Numbered from the stretch's first letter, positions 23,591 to 32,725 are shown. The stretch: 64,000 nucleotides of DNA from Microterricola gilva (GCF_004217495.1 NZ_SHLC01000001.1:3348001-3412000), one strand, 5' to 3'. The notes: generated from the sequence alone by a model not told the origin. Program-made: numbers and translations.

Positions 23591-26530
23591 CTACAGATCC
23601 TCGATGCGCGTGAAGAGTAGGAGCTCGGGCAGCGAGGTGGCGAAGTAGTCGATGCGGCCGTCTTCGCGCACGGGCTGGGGAACATCGATGAGCATGCGCA
23701 CCTCGCCGAGCGAGACGGGCGGATCGCCGAGCGGCAGGCCGAGCGCCGCGCGGGCACCGTCCCAGGCGGCGAGCGCCTGGCCCTCTCCGCCCTCCCACGG
23801 CTGGAATGGCCTGGATTCGAGCAACTCAACGGCCTCTGCCGGCCGGCCGAGCTCCGTCAGCAGCTTCGCGTACTCCACGGCGAGGTCATCACGGGAGGTG
23901 GCGGCGAACGGGATGCGGGCGAGGCGGTCCTCGGCGGGAACGCCGATGCGCTTCAGCAGCTGGTCCGACTCGAACCAGAGCCGGGCGTCGGTCGGGCGCA
24001 ATGCCAGGGCGCGCTCGTAGTAGTCGCGCGCCGTCTCGGCGTCACCGAGCAGGTTGTAGCGGGCGACGCCCGCGTTGCGCAGCACGGTTGCATCGGTGCT
24101 GCCGAGTTCCAGGGCCCGCTCCCACAGCGCCAAGGCCGGCTCGTGGCGACGCTGGTGGTAGAGGAACATGCCGAGCAGCGACAACGCCTGCAGGTCGTGC
24201 GGGTCGCTGGCGATGGCCTCGCGCAGCACGTCGTGTTGATCGAGCGTGCTGGGGAAGGTGCGGGCGGCAGACACCGAGCTCGCCTCGGCGCGCGCGGCGG
24301 CCGCGGCATCCCTTCGACCCAGTCGGTCGAGAACCGAGGCCTTCGCGTAGAGCGCGATGGGCACCGCGTTGCCTGCGGCCGAGCTGGGCAGTTCGGTGGC
24401 CAAGGTGAACGCGGCCACGGCGCCGTCGAGCTCGCCGAAACCGGCCAGGTCGAAGCCGATGTCGAGCTGCGTCGCCGCATCCCGGGTCGTCTGCGCTTCG
24501 TCGAGCGTCGCGTCGAGGGTCCTGGCCAGCTGGTCCAGCGGGTCGAGCGCGCGGGTCTCCGCCAGCAGCGCGTCGGCCGCAGCCGTGTCACCAGTGCGGC
24601 GCAGCAGCACCGTCAACAGGGCGCGCGAGCGCAGATCGTCCGCGTCGAGGCGCACCGCCGCGCCGGCGTGCTGCAGCGCGCGGGCGTCGTTTCCGACGAC
24701 GGCATCCAGGCGGGCCATCTCGAACTCCGAGCTCTGGCGCCACTTCCGATCCCACGCAGCCTTGGCGAAGGCGCTGTAGGCCTCATCCGGCCGGCCGAGG
24801 CGGCGCAGGATGCTGCCGAGCCGGTAGGAGAGCTCACCGGATTCCGGGTTGAGGTTGCGCGAGCGGGCACGCTCAAGGCCGCGCTGCGCGTACTCGAGCG
24901 CGGTCGCATAGTCGGCGCTCTTGTACGCGTGGGTGGCCATGGCGAGGTTGCTGCGGATGTCGCCGGGGTCACGCCGCAGCGCCTCGCGCCAGTAGCTGAG
25001 TGCTGAGCGGGTGGGGTGGCGGTACTGGTCGAGGTGCACGCCCGTGTAGTACAGCTCGTCGATCGAGTCGATCTCCGCCGGCATCGGCGGCTCGGTCGCC
25101 AGATCCGGTTCCGGCTGCTGCACGTGCGGCCGCGGGGTCCAGCTGAGCACGCCGACGACGTCGAGGGTGAGCTCCGTGGCATCCACCGCGCCGGGCAGGG
25201 CCTGCTCGATGGTGAACGGCGTCTCGGGCGCGAGGTCGACGGTCCATGCCTCGACCAGCTCGGCGCCCCGGCGCAGTTCGATGCGCTGGCCGGAGCGGAT
25301 GCCAGTGCTCGCGACTCCGAGCTTCACCCGGGTCTCCTGCTCGGAGCTCGCGGTGATCGAGAGGTGCACGGCGGCCTCGAGGTTGGCCTGGTGCACGACG
25401 CCGATGCGCTGGATCGGGTACCAGTACTGCGAGAAGGCCTTCGTCTCGCCCGGGGCGATGAAGGTGAAGTCGGGCTGGTTGTCGGTGAACACACCGGCCA
25501 TCAGCTCGATGTACGGGCCGTCATCCTCGGTCAGGTGTGCATCCCAGGTGCGGCCGAACTCCGAGTTGCCCCACGTCCACTGCTTCTTGCCCGGCGCGAT
25601 GTGGCGGTCGGCCCAGTGCACGAACCCCGCGTCGACGTCGTGGTCGTAGCCGCCGAAGAAGTCGTCCTGCGTTCCGGTGACCATGTAGCTGGTCGGCACG
25701 GGGATGTTCTTGTAGAAGTCGAGCCGGTCCCCGCCGGTGGCCGCGTGCTCGGTGTAGTCGAAGCCGTAGTACGGGCGGTCGGCGGCCGGGAACGCGGTCA
25801 CCGCGCGGCGGGCGTGGTCGGCCACCCACTGCACATCGGTCGGGAAGAAGGACTGGTAGTTGTCGTGCACCCTGGCGGCGACGTTGGCCCACCAGAGGAA
25901 GGTCTCGGTCTCGCTCGTGCGGTTGTGCAGGCGGGCGACGAGCTCGATCAGCGCGCTGTCCTGGCGGATGCGGATGCCGTGCATGCCCTTCATGCGGGAG
26001 AAGGGGTCATGGTCGGAGCACCAGACGGTGACGGAGCCGTCGTCGCCGTGCTCGATCTCGACGTCGACGGGCAGGTAGGTCGCCGGGCGGTGGTGCTGCG
26101 GCCAGTTGAACTCGACGCCGCCGCTGATCCACGGGCCTGCGAGGCCGACGAGCGCCGGCTTGATCACGTTGTTGCGGTAGAAGAAGTCGTAGTCAGCGCT
26201 CTTGTCGTAGCCGATGTGGATGCGCCCGCCGAGCTCGGGCAGGATCACCAGGCGGAGCCAGCGGTTCTCCAGGTGCACGGCGTCCCACGAGCGCATCGCC
26301 GGCTCGGTCTCGATCTTGTCGGTGAACGGGATCGGGTAGACCCGCCCGCTCGAGCCTTGGTAGACGCGGTGCTCGAAGAACATCGGGTAGCGGTCGGGCT
26401 CCGCGGTGTCGTAGCTGAGGATGTCAAGGTTCTCGCGCCACGCGATGGCTGCTCCGGTCGCCAGCTCACCGGCGAGGGCCGCGGGGGCGTCGGGCAGGTG
26501 GATGCGGGGAGGAGTCGTCGGGCTGTTCAC
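23591..26530 (-). CDS. DUF5107 and tetratricopeptide-repeat protein
   Basis: A 979-aa two-part protein. Residues from about 30 to 400 match DUF5107, a mutarotase-like beta-sandwich: YPMFFEHRVYQGSSGRVYPI, LPELGGRIHIGYDK, GGVEFNWPQHHRP, FLWWANVAARVHD. From about residue 500 a series of tetratricopeptide repeats fills the C-terminus (YWREALRRDPGDIRSNLAMA, EYAQRGLERA, LWERALELGSTDATVLRNAG). There is no signal peptide. The GTG start appears leaderless, with TAGCGT at 26538-26543. Tryptophan- and histidine-rich segments suggest carbohydrate binding. It stands with alpha-galactosidase and an AraC regulator. The function is unproven; a glycoside hydrolase or a sugar-bound scaffold are both possible. 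Confidence 0.75.
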   Translation of the reverse strand: MNSPTTPPRIHLPDAPAALAGELATGAAIAWRENLDILSYDTAEPDRYPMFFEHRVYQGSSGRVYPIPFTDKIETEPAMRSWDAVHLENRWLRLVILPELGGRIHIGYDKSADYDFFYRNNVIKPALVGLAGPWISGGVEFNWPQHHRPATYLPVDVEIEHGDDGSVTVWCSDHDPFSRMKGMHGIRIRQDSALIELVARLHNRTSETETFLWWANVAARVHDNYQSFFPTDVQWVADHARRAVTAFPAADRPYYGFDYTEHAATGGDRLDFYKNIPVPTSYMVTGTQDDFFGGYDHDVDAGFVHWADRHIAPGKKQWTWGNSEFGRTWDAHLTEDDGPYIELMAGVFTDNQPDFTFIAPGETKAFSQYWYPIQRIGVVHQANLEAAVHLSITASSEQETRVKLGVASTGIRSGQRIELRRGAELVEAWTVDLAPETPFTIEQALPGAVDATELTLDVVGVLSWTPRPHVQQPEPDLATEPPMPAEIDSIDELYYTGVHLDQYRHPTRSALSYWREALRRDPGDIRSNLAMATHAYKSADYATALEYAQRGLERARSRNLNPESGELSYRLGSILRRLGRPDEAYSAFAKAAWDRKWRQSSEFEMARLDAVVGNDARALQHAGAAVRLDADDLRSRALLTVLLRRTGDTAAADALLAETRALDPLDQLARTLDATLDEAQTTRDAATQLDIGFDLAGFGELDGAVAAFTLATELPSSAAGNAVPIALYAKASVLDRLGRRDAAAAARAEASSVSAARTFPSTLDQHDVLREAIASDPHDLQALSLLGMFLYHQRRHEPALALWERALELGSTDATVLRNAGVARYNLLGDAETARDYYERALALRPTDARLWFESDQLLKRIGVPAEDRLARIPFAATSRDDLAVEYAKLLTELGRPAEAVELLESRPFQPWEGGEGQALAAWDGARAALGLPLGDPPVSLGEVRMLIDVPQPVREDGRIDYFATSLPELLLFTRIEDL

Positions 26531-26580
26531 CTGCCCAACGCTATGCAGCTCCCCGCCGCCGCTGAAGTGAGGATTCGCCG

Positions 26581-26598
26581 CAAAACATGGACAAAACA
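26581..26598. promoter_or_regulatory. Direct repeat, possible AraC operator
   Basis: CAAAACA-TGGA-CAAAACA, two identical 7-mers repeating every 11 bp, one helical turn, as AraC-type monomers prefer. It lies between the divergent DUF5107 and araC genes. Confidence 0.45.
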
Positions 26599-26631
26599 CC
26601 GAGAGCCGCGCCGAGGTGAGAGAGTGGAACC

Positions 26632-27495
26632 ATGGCACGACCCGATGGATTCCCCCGGCAGCGCATCGCGATCGTTCCTCGCCCGCTCGTGGCGGAGGCC
26701 GACGCGCGCCCGATCACCCGCCGCCTGCAGGTGACGGATGCCGGCTGGTTCCCCCATGCGCGCGGGCACGAGCGTTCGCGCCCAGGCGGCGCCGCGGAAT
26801 CCGTGATCATGCTCTGCGTCGCCGGCTCTGGCTGGGTGGAGCTGGACGGCGCACGGCACACCGTGCAGGCCCCGGCGCTGGTCGCCCTTCCGGCCGGCCG
26901 CGCTCATCGTTACGGCGCGAGCGACGACAAGCCATGGACGATCTGGTGGTTGCACGTGCGGGGCAGCGACGCCGATGAGCTCGTCGCCGCCTGCGTCGAC
27001 TCCGAACGGTCGCCGGTCGCCGTGCTCCGCGAGGTCGACCGCACGACCCAGCTGGCCGAACACATCGTGGCGATCCTCGAGAAGGACCCGTCCCCGCCGC
27101 GGCTGGTGCGCGCCGCCGGGCTCGCGTGGAATCTCCTGACGACGCTGGTCTCCGACCTCGCGGTCGCTGACAGCAACGACCCGCTGCAGCGCGCGATGAA
27201 CTACCTGGCGCACAGGCTCGACCGCCCCGTGAGCGTTCCGGAGCTCGCCCGCGAGGCCCGCGTCTCGCCCTCCCACCTCGGCGCCCTCTTCCGTGCGGCA
27301 ACCGGCGGCGGACCCCTCGCCCACCACATCACGCTGCGGATGGCGCGAGCCAGGCAGCTCCTCGACGGCACAGATCTCTCGGTGTCCGAGGTGGCGCGAG
27401 AGACCGGCTACTCAGACCCCCTGTACTTCTCGCGGCAGTTCCGCCAGGCCCACGGCGAGAGTCCGAGCGCCTACCGCGAGCTGCGCAAGGGCTGA
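26632..27495 (+). CDS. AraC-family transcriptional regulator with cupin sensor
   Basis: Probable activator of the galactoside genes, 287 aa. The N-terminal cupin-like domain includes GSGWVELDGARHTVQAPALV and LPAGRAHRYGA. The C-terminal double helix-turn-helix starts near residue 190: SVPELAREARVSPSHLGALF, then LSVSEVARETGYSDPLYFSR and FRQAHGESPSAYR, all standard for AraC/XylS. It may be leaderless (GAGAGT at 26620-26625). It is divergent from the DUF5107 gene. The direct repeat in the intergenic gap and the partial copy before the alpha-galactosidase are candidate sites. Confidence 0.85.
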   Translation: MARPDGFPRQRIAIVPRPLVAEADARPITRRLQVTDAGWFPHARGHERSRPGGAAESVIMLCVAGSGWVELDGARHTVQAPALVALPAGRAHRYGASDDKPWTIWWLHVRGSDADELVAACVDSERSPVAVLREVDRTTQLAEHIVAILEKDPSPPRLVRAAGLAWNLLTTLVSDLAVADSNDPLQRAMNYLAHRLDRPVSVPELAREARVSPSHLGALFRAATGGGPLAHHITLRMARARQLLDGTDLSVSEVARETGYSDPLYFSRQFRQAHGESPSAYRELRKG

Positions 27496-27631
27496 CAGCG
27501 CCCGCGGGCGGGCCCCGACCCATCCCACGGTCGCGGCGCGGGCCCTCCCGGCGGCAGAATAGAGGTGGTGCCGCCCGGGCACGCCGAATCCTCGGCCCCC
27601 GTGGACGGCGAGCGCCGCCGAGGGGCATCAC

Positions 27632-28627
27632 ATGAACTCATCCGCCGAGACCCGGGTCGGGGTCTACATCGACTTCGACAACATCGTGATCTCCCGCTAC
27701 AACCAGCTGCACACCCGCGGGCAGTTCCAGAAGGACCACGCGCGCGACGTCGTTCCCGGCAACGGCGGGACGTCCCCCGAGGTCGCCAACCGCCTCGACG
27801 AGGCCACGGTCGACCTCGGCGCCATCCTCGACTTCGCCTCCTCCTTCGGCACGATCGGCGTGAGCCGTGCATACGCCGACTGGTCGGTCCCCATCAACGC
27901 GAGCTACCGCCGCCAGCTGATCGACCGTGCCGTCGACTTGGTGCAGCTGTTCCCGGTTGTCGCATCGATGAAGAACGGTGCAGACATCCGTCTCGCCGTC
28001 GACGTCGTCGAAGACCTGTTCCGCCTCTCCGACCTCACCCACGTCGTGATCGTCGCCGGCGACTCCGACTACATCGCGCTGGCCCAGCGCGCCAAGCTGC
28101 TCGGCCGCTACGTCGTCGGAATCGGCGTGGCCGGCGGCACGAGCAAGGCACTCGCCGCCGCCTGCGACGAGTTCGCCGACTACGACGCGCTGCCGGGAAC
28201 CGTGCGGAGCGCCGCGCAGGCGCGGCCGAAGCGCAAGACCGATGCCGATGCTGCCGCAGCCACCTCGACCGGTGCGGATGCCGCGGCGCCCGGCGACGAC
28301 TCGGCCCAGGCCAAGCGCGGCAGCAAGCCGAAGTCGGCACGCCAGGCGAAGGCAGCGCACGAGGCGGCCGGCGATCTGCTCACCCGGGCACTCGAACTCG
28401 GCGCGGCCAAGTACGACGAGGACTGGCAGGCCAGCGGCAACGTGAAGAACCAGATGCTGCGCATGGACCCGACGTTCCAGGAGCGCGCCCTCGGCTTCTC
28501 GTCCTTCACCGACTTCGTCAAGTCGATGGAGCCGCGGGTCGAGATCGACGAGACGCACCCCTCGCGCCGCATCCGACTCCGCCCGCTCGGCACGCAGCTG
28601 ACGTTCTCGGCGCTGCCGGAGGCCTGA
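27632..28627 (+). CDS. NYN-domain (PIN-like) protein with C-terminal OST-HTH/LOTUS-like region
   Basis: Putative RNA-binding ribonuclease, 331 aa. The NYN domain spans about residues 8-185. Acidic residues at the expected positions are VGVYIDFDNIVIS, DIRLAVDVVEDLF and HVVIVAGDSDYIAL. An Ala/Lys-rich linker (residues about 195-250) leads to a C-terminal segment (AGDLLTRALEL..., GFSSFTDFVKSMEPRVEI) that resembles an OST-HTH/LOTUS RNA-binding module. GAGGGG precedes the ATG. It has no functional neighbour. Such proteins are widespread in Actinobacteria without a defined substrate. Confidence 0.75.
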   Translation: MNSSAETRVGVYIDFDNIVISRYNQLHTRGQFQKDHARDVVPGNGGTSPEVANRLDEATVDLGAILDFASSFGTIGVSRAYADWSVPINASYRRQLIDRAVDLVQLFPVVASMKNGADIRLAVDVVEDLFRLSDLTHVVIVAGDSDYIALAQRAKLLGRYVVGIGVAGGTSKALAAACDEFADYDALPGTVRSAAQARPKRKTDADAAAATSTGADAAAPGDDSAQAKRGSKPKSARQAKAAHEAAGDLLTRALELGAAKYDEDWQASGNVKNQMLRMDPTFQERALGFSSFTDFVKSMEPRVEIDETHPSRRIRLRPLGTQLTFSALPEA

Positions 28628-28639
28628 GCGTCGCCACAA

Positions 28640-28707
28640 GCATCGGTCGCCGTTCCTGACATTGCCTTGGTAAAGGCTGCCGCCTTTCGCGACGCTTCGC
28701 GTCGCGC
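28640..28707 (-). repeat. 68-bp GNA-hairpin repeat, copy D
   Basis: The full 68-bp unit on the minus strand, with hairpin CGCGACGC-GAA-GCGTCGCG (28706-28688) followed by GGCGGCAGCC, CCAAGGCAATGTCAGGAACG and a final CGATGC. It lies 13 bp after the NYN gene. Confidence 0.85.
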
Positions 28708-28710
28708 TGG

Positions 28711-28746
28711 TTGAGCCTGTCGAAACCCTGATTTCGACAGGCTCAA
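28711..28746. terminator. 15-bp perfect hairpin of the TTTCGACAGGCTCAA type
   Basis: TTGAGCCTGTCGAAA, a 6-nt loop, then TTTCGACAGGCTCAA. It lies between the convergent NYN and aldo/keto reductase genes. It probably serves as a terminator and belongs to the same repeat type as 4796-4848 and 49247-49292. Confidence 0.6.
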
Positions 28747-28781
28747 TCAGCGGATGGGCGGCTCAACCAGCGGACGGGAGG

Positions 28782-29780
28782 TCAGGCGGAGGCCTCCGTC
28801 AGCAGCGCGAGCTCGGCCGCGCTCAGCTGCAGCGACGCCGAGGCGATGAGGTCTGGCAACTGCTCGGCCGTGCGCGCGCTGGCGATCGGTGCCACGACGG
28901 TCGGCTGCTGCCGGAGCCACGCGAGGGCGACGCTGGCCACGGATGCCGCGTGCACCGCCGCGACCGCGTCCAGCGCCGCGAGCACCCCGCGGCCGCGCTC
29001 ATCGAGGTACGCGCGCGCCGCTCCGGCGCGCGGGCTCTCGGGAGTCGCCGCCGAATCCACTGCGGGGGCCGCGGCATCCGGCGCATCACGGTACTTGCCG
29101 CTCAGGAAGCCCTTGGCGAGCGCGAAGTAGGGGAACACCGCGAGGCCCTCGCGCTCCGCCCGCTCGCGCAGGCCATGCTCGAAGTCGCGCTCAACGAGGT
29201 TGTAGTGCGGTTGCAGGGCGACGGCCCGGTGCAGCCCGTTCTCGGCTGTCACGCGGAACCACTCGTCGATGCGCTCCGGCGAGTAGTTGGAGAGCGCGAT
29301 GTAGCGCACCTTGCCGGCGTCGACCAGTTCGGAGAGGGCACCGACGGTGTCGGCGAGCGGAACGCTCTCGTCGTCGAAGTGCGCGTAGTAGAGGTCGATG
29401 TGGTCGGTGCCGAGGCGGGCGAGGGAGGCATCCGCAGCGGCCCGGATGTTGTCGGGGGCGAGCCCGCTGAACGACGGGTGCGTGCTCACCTTGCTGGCGA
29501 TCACGAGGTCGTCGCGGTTGCCCCGCGACGCCGCCCAGCGGCCGATGACGCTCTCGCTCTCGCCTCCGCTGTGGCCCGGCGCCCAGTGCGAGTAGCCGTC
29601 GGCGGTGTCGATGAAGTTGCCGCCGCCCGCGACGAAGGCATCGAGCACCTCGAAGGAGGCGGTCTCGTCGGCCGTCCAGCCGAAGACGTTGCCGCCGAGC
29701 GCGAGCGGGAAGATCGAGAGATCGGAATCACCGATGGGCACCCGGGTGGCTGTGTCGGTCTGGATGGCGGGAACGGTCAT
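28782..29780 (-). CDS. Aldo/keto reductase
   Basis: NADPH-dependent reductase of the AKR superfamily, 332 aa, of the YajO/Tas-like group. The barrel start is FPLALGGNVFGWT, the active-site Asp and Tyr are in FIDTADGYSHWAPGHS, the Lys in VIASKVSTH, and the His in YYAHFDD. The cofactor end has PIASARTAEQLPDLIA. The start is the ATG after AGAGGAGA; a longer frame is available but lacks a signal. It is divergent from the FadR-type gene. The substrate is unknown. Confidence 0.85.
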   Translation of the reverse strand: MTVPAIQTDTATRVPIGDSDLSIFPLALGGNVFGWTADETASFEVLDAFVAGGGNFIDTADGYSHWAPGHSGGESESVIGRWAASRGNRDDLVIASKVSTHPSFSGLAPDNIRAAADASLARLGTDHIDLYYAHFDDESVPLADTVGALSELVDAGKVRYIALSNYSPERIDEWFRVTAENGLHRAVALQPHYNLVERDFEHGLRERAEREGLAVFPYFALAKGFLSGKYRDAPDAAAPAVDSAATPESPRAGAARAYLDERGRGVLAALDAVAAVHAASVASVALAWLRQQPTVVAPIASARTAEQLPDLIASASLQLSAAELALLTEASA

Positions 29781-29897
29781 GTGCTGTCTCCTCTGCTCGC
29801 GGCGGGCGGATGCCCCGTACTTTCCAACGAGCATGGCTCACGGCTATTCCGCGTGCGGCCAGGATGTCGCCGCATGACGGGATCGACCGTGTTACTC

Positions 29898-29925
29898 TGT
29901 GGTCAGACCACAGTGGTCCGACCAC
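29898..29925. promoter_or_regulatory. Twin palindromes, probable FadR-family operator
   Basis: Two near-adjacent perfect palindromes: TGTGGTCAGACCACA (29898-29912) and GTGGTCCGACCAC (29913-29925). Each contains TGGTCNGACCA, matching the TGGTNNNACCA pattern typical of FadR-type GntR regulators. They overlap a possible -10 (TACTCT, 29893-29898). Confidence 0.75.
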
Positions 29926-29974
29926 ATGCGCGTGCCAGCAGCGCCGCACCCGCCGACTCACCGCAGAGGACACC

Positions 29975-30703
29975 ATGCCCGTAGAGCCACGCGCCTGGGA
30001 GCTCGTGCTGCGCCACATCGAGCGGGAGCTCCTCGACGGCGGCCTGCAACCTGGCGACCACCTGCCGCCGGAGCGCGCCCTCGCGGCCGATCTCGGCGTC
30101 GGCCGCTCCAGTGTGCGCGAGGCCGTGCGCGTGCTCGAGGGCTTCGGGCTCATCCGCACCCAGACAGGCAGCGGTCCGAGCGCCGGCGCGATCATCGTCG
30201 CGACACCGCAGGGCGGCATGTCGGCGCTGATGCGCCTGCAGGTCGCGGCCCAGGGCTTTCCCGTCGCCGACATCGTCAAGACCCGTCTGCTGCTCGAGAC
30301 CCAGATCGCCTCCGGGCTCGCGGAGTCCTCCCCCGCACCCTCGCTCGCCGCCGCCACCACACTGCTCGCCGCGATGGACGCCGACGGACTGACCCCGGCC
30401 GAGTTCCTCGCCCTCGACGCCCAGTTCCACGTGGCACTGGCCGAGGCCTCAGGCAATCAGGTCGTGACCGCCATGATGGCCGGGCTGCGCGACGCGGTCG
30501 AGAGCTATGCGCTGGCCGGCCTGTCGGCCATCGCCGACCCGCAACGCATGCTCGACCGCCTGCGCGCGGAGCACCACGGCATCGTCGAGGCCATCGACGG
30601 CCGGGATGCCGCGGCCGCCGGCATCCGCATTCACGCGCACATCGCCGGCTACTACGCCGAGACCCACAGCCACGCAACCCACGAGGAGACACCGACATGG
30701 TGA
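29975..30703 (+). CDS. GntR-family regulator, FadR subfamily
   Basis: Likely lactate-responsive repressor, 242 aa. The winged helix is at the N-terminus ([20 protein letters not shown], then [38 protein letters not shown]). The helical FCD effector domain includes [26 protein letters not shown] and [17 protein letters not shown] with metal-type His residues. The chosen ATG has GAGGACACC directly upstream. The gene ends inside the lldD-like gene, which starts 7 bp earlier, so they are one operon. The twin palindromes just upstream suggest autoregulation. LldR is the closest functional model. Confidence 0.85.
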   Translation: MPVEPRAWELVLRHIERELLDGGLQPGDHLPPERALAADLGVGRSSVREAVRVLEGFGLIRTQTGSGPSAGAIIVATPQGGMSALMRLQVAAQGFPVADIVKTRLLLETQIASGLAESSPAPSLAAATTLLAAMDADGLTPAEFLALDAQFHVALAEASGNQVVTAMMAGLRDAVESYALAGLSAIADPQRMLDRLRAEHHGIVEAIDGRDAAAAGIRIHAHIAGYYAETHSHATHEETPTW

Positions 30704-32214
30704 AACGCCAGTTCCCCAACCCCATCGAGCTCGCCGAACTGATGAAGTTCAAGAAGCCGACGCTGAATGCCACCGACCGCCGTCTCGAGAAGGCGCTCAC
30801 GATCGCTGATCTGCGCACGATCGCCCAGCGCCGCACGCCGAAGGCGCCGTTCGACTACACCGAGGGCTCGGCCGAGGGCGAGATCTCGCTGAAGCGCGCC
30901 CGTCAGGCGTTCGAGGACGTCGAGTTCCACCCGGCGATCCTGCGCAACGTGCCCGTCGTCGACACCACGACAACGGTGCTCGGCGGGCCGAGCAGCATGC
31001 CGTTCGGCATCGCGCCGACCGGCTTCACCCGCATGATGCAGACCGAGGGCGAGACGGCTGGCGCCGGCGCGGCCGGTGCCGCCGGCATCCCGTTCACCCT
31101 CTCGACGCTCGGCACCACCTCGATCGAGGACGTCAAGGCGGCCAACCCCACCGGCCGCAACTGGTTCCAGCTCTACGTGATGAAGGACCGCGAGGTCTCG
31201 TACAACCTCGTCCGTCGCGCGGCGGAGGCCGGCTTCGACACCCTGTTCTTCACGGTCGACACCCCCGTCGCCGGTGCACGCCACCGCGACAAGCGCAACG
31301 GCTTCTCGATTCCGCCGCAGCTGACGCCCGGCACCGTCATCAACGCACTCCCCCGGCCGGCCTGGTGGATCAACTTCCTCACCACCCCCAAACTCGAGTT
31401 CGCTTCGCTCTCCTCGACCGGCGGCACCGTCGGCGAGCTGCTGAACGACGCCATGGACCCGACGATCTCCTTCGACGACCTCGCGATCATCCGCTCGATG
31501 TGGCCGGGCAAGCTCGTGGTCAAGGGCGTGCAGACCGTCGAGGACGCGAAGCTCCTCGCCGACCTCGGCGTCGACGGCGTCGTGCTCTCCAACCACGGCG
31601 GCCGCCAGCTCGACCGCGCCCCGATTCCCTTCCACCTGCTGCCGTCCGTCGCCCGCGAGGTGGGCAAGGACATGGAGGTGCAGATCGACACCGGCATCAT
31701 GAACGGTGCCGACATCGTGGCCTCGATCGCCCTCGGCGCCGACTTCACCCTCATCGGCCGCGCGTACCTCTACGGCCTCATGGCCGGCGGACGCCGCGGT
31801 GTCGACAAGACGATCTCGATCCTGCGGACCGAGATCGAGCGCACCATGAAGCTGCTCGAGGTCTCCACGCTGGCCGAGCTCGGCCCGCAGCACGTGACGC
31901 AGCTGACCCGCCTGGCGCCGATCCCCCGTGCCGTTGCGGATGCCGCGGCCGCCACCGCCGAGGCGAAGCCGCGCACGGTGCGCACACCGAAGGCAGCTCC
32001 CGCGGCGAAGGCCGTTGCCGCACCGAAGGCGGCCGCGAAGGCCGCTCCGGCGGCGAAGGGTGCGGCCGCGAAGGCGGCTCCGGCGAAGGCTCCGGCCGCG
32101 AGGGCCACCCCGGCCAAGAAGGCGCCGGCGAAGACTGCTGCAGCGAAGACCGCGGCGACGGCGACGAGGTCCCCCGCGACGCGCAAGCCGGCGGCATCCG
32201 CCCCGAAGGAGTAA
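30697..32214 (+). CDS. lldD: FMN-dependent L-lactate dehydrogenase (LldD type) with Lys/Ala/Pro-rich tail
   Basis: Alpha-hydroxyacid dehydrogenase of the LldD/glycolate oxidase family, 505 aa, which oxidises L-lactate to pyruvate. The FMN barrel is complete: [67 protein letters not shown] with the catalytic His, and [19 protein letters not shown]. The core ends near residue 410. About 90 residues then follow made almost only of Ala, Lys, Pro and Thr, with repeated PAAK, APAK and KAAP words, like histone H1/HU tails of actinobacteria. The tail is in frame to the stop. It is translationally coupled to the FadR-type gene. Confidence 0.85.
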   Translation: MVKRQFPNPIELAELMKFKKPTLNATDRRLEKALTIADLRTIAQRRTPKAPFDYTEGSAEGEISLKRARQAFEDVEFHPAILRNVPVVDTTTTVLGGPSSMPFGIAPTGFTRMMQTEGETAGAGAAGAAGIPFTLSTLGTTSIEDVKAANPTGRNWFQLYVMKDREVSYNLVRRAAEAGFDTLFFTVDTPVAGARHRDKRNGFSIPPQLTPGTVINALPRPAWWINFLTTPKLEFASLSSTGGTVGELLNDAMDPTISFDDLAIIRSMWPGKLVVKGVQTVEDAKLLADLGVDGVVLSNHGGRQLDRAPIPFHLLPSVAREVGKDMEVQIDTGIMNGADIVASIALGADFTLIGRAYLYGLMAGGRRGVDKTISILRTEIERTMKLLEVSTLAELGPQHVTQLTRLAPIPRAVADAAAATAEAKPRTVRTPKAAPAAKAVAAPKAAAKAAPAAKGAAAKAAPAKAPAARATPAKKAPAKTAAAKTAATATRSPATRKPAASAPKE

Positions 32215-32233
32215 CACCCCCGGAGGAGAACAG

Positions 32234-32276
32234 GCGATCGGGAGGATGGAATCACGGATTCCGTCCTCCCGATCGC
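32234..32276 (+). terminator. Terminator of the lactate operon
   Basis: A 20-bp stem (32234-32253 with 32257-32276) with one G-T position and a 3-nt loop, 20 bp after the lldD stop. No T-tract follows beyond TCT, so it may be an I-shaped actinobacterial terminator. Confidence 0.75.
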
Positions 32277-32314
32277 GTCTAGCCCTTCGCACGGTCGACT
32301 GCCATGATCGATCC

Positions 32315-32725
32315 GTGCATTCATTCCCCCCACCCTCGGAACCCCCGGTGGGCGCGTCGGCCCCTCCCGGCTGGTACCCGGATCCCACGGCATCCGACCT
32401 ACATCGTTGGTGGGACGGCTCCGCGTGGTCAGACACCGATTTCAAGCTTGCGAAGCCGGTCGTCCCGCTGACGGTGAAGTCTCTGATTGCGATCAGCCCG
32501 TTCGGCCGCATCGGGTCGGTCGGCAATGTGATCTTCAGCTCACTGATGCTGTTCGGCTTTGTGACGAACCTCGCACCCGCCCCGAGCCTCTTCGAGACGG
32601 CGGGCCTCGCCATCGGAATCCTGCTTGTCCTCGCCTTCACGACGATCGCGGTCCTCATCCGTGTCTTCACGGTGCCAGAGCGGATCCTCGCGTGGTGGGA
32701 GCGCCTCAATAACCCACCGTCGTAA
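32315..32725 (+). CDS. DUF2510 membrane protein
   Basis: Small membrane protein, 136 aa. Residues about 20-40 carry the DUF2510 signature GWYPDP...LHRWWDGSAWSD, a short tryptophan-rich motif common at the start of actinobacterial membrane proteins. Two hydrophobic segments follow (VIFSSLMLFGFVTNLAPAP and AIGILLVLAFTTIAVLIRVF). The GTG start appears leaderless, with CATGAT at 32303-32308. It has no operon partner. The function is unknown. Confidence 0.75.
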   Translation: MHSFPPPSEPPVGASAPPGWYPDPTASDLHRWWDGSAWSDTDFKLAKPVVPLTVKSLIAISPFGRIGSVGNVIFSSLMLFGFVTNLAPAPSLFETAGLAIGILLVLAFTTIAVLIRVFTVPERILAWWERLNNPPS

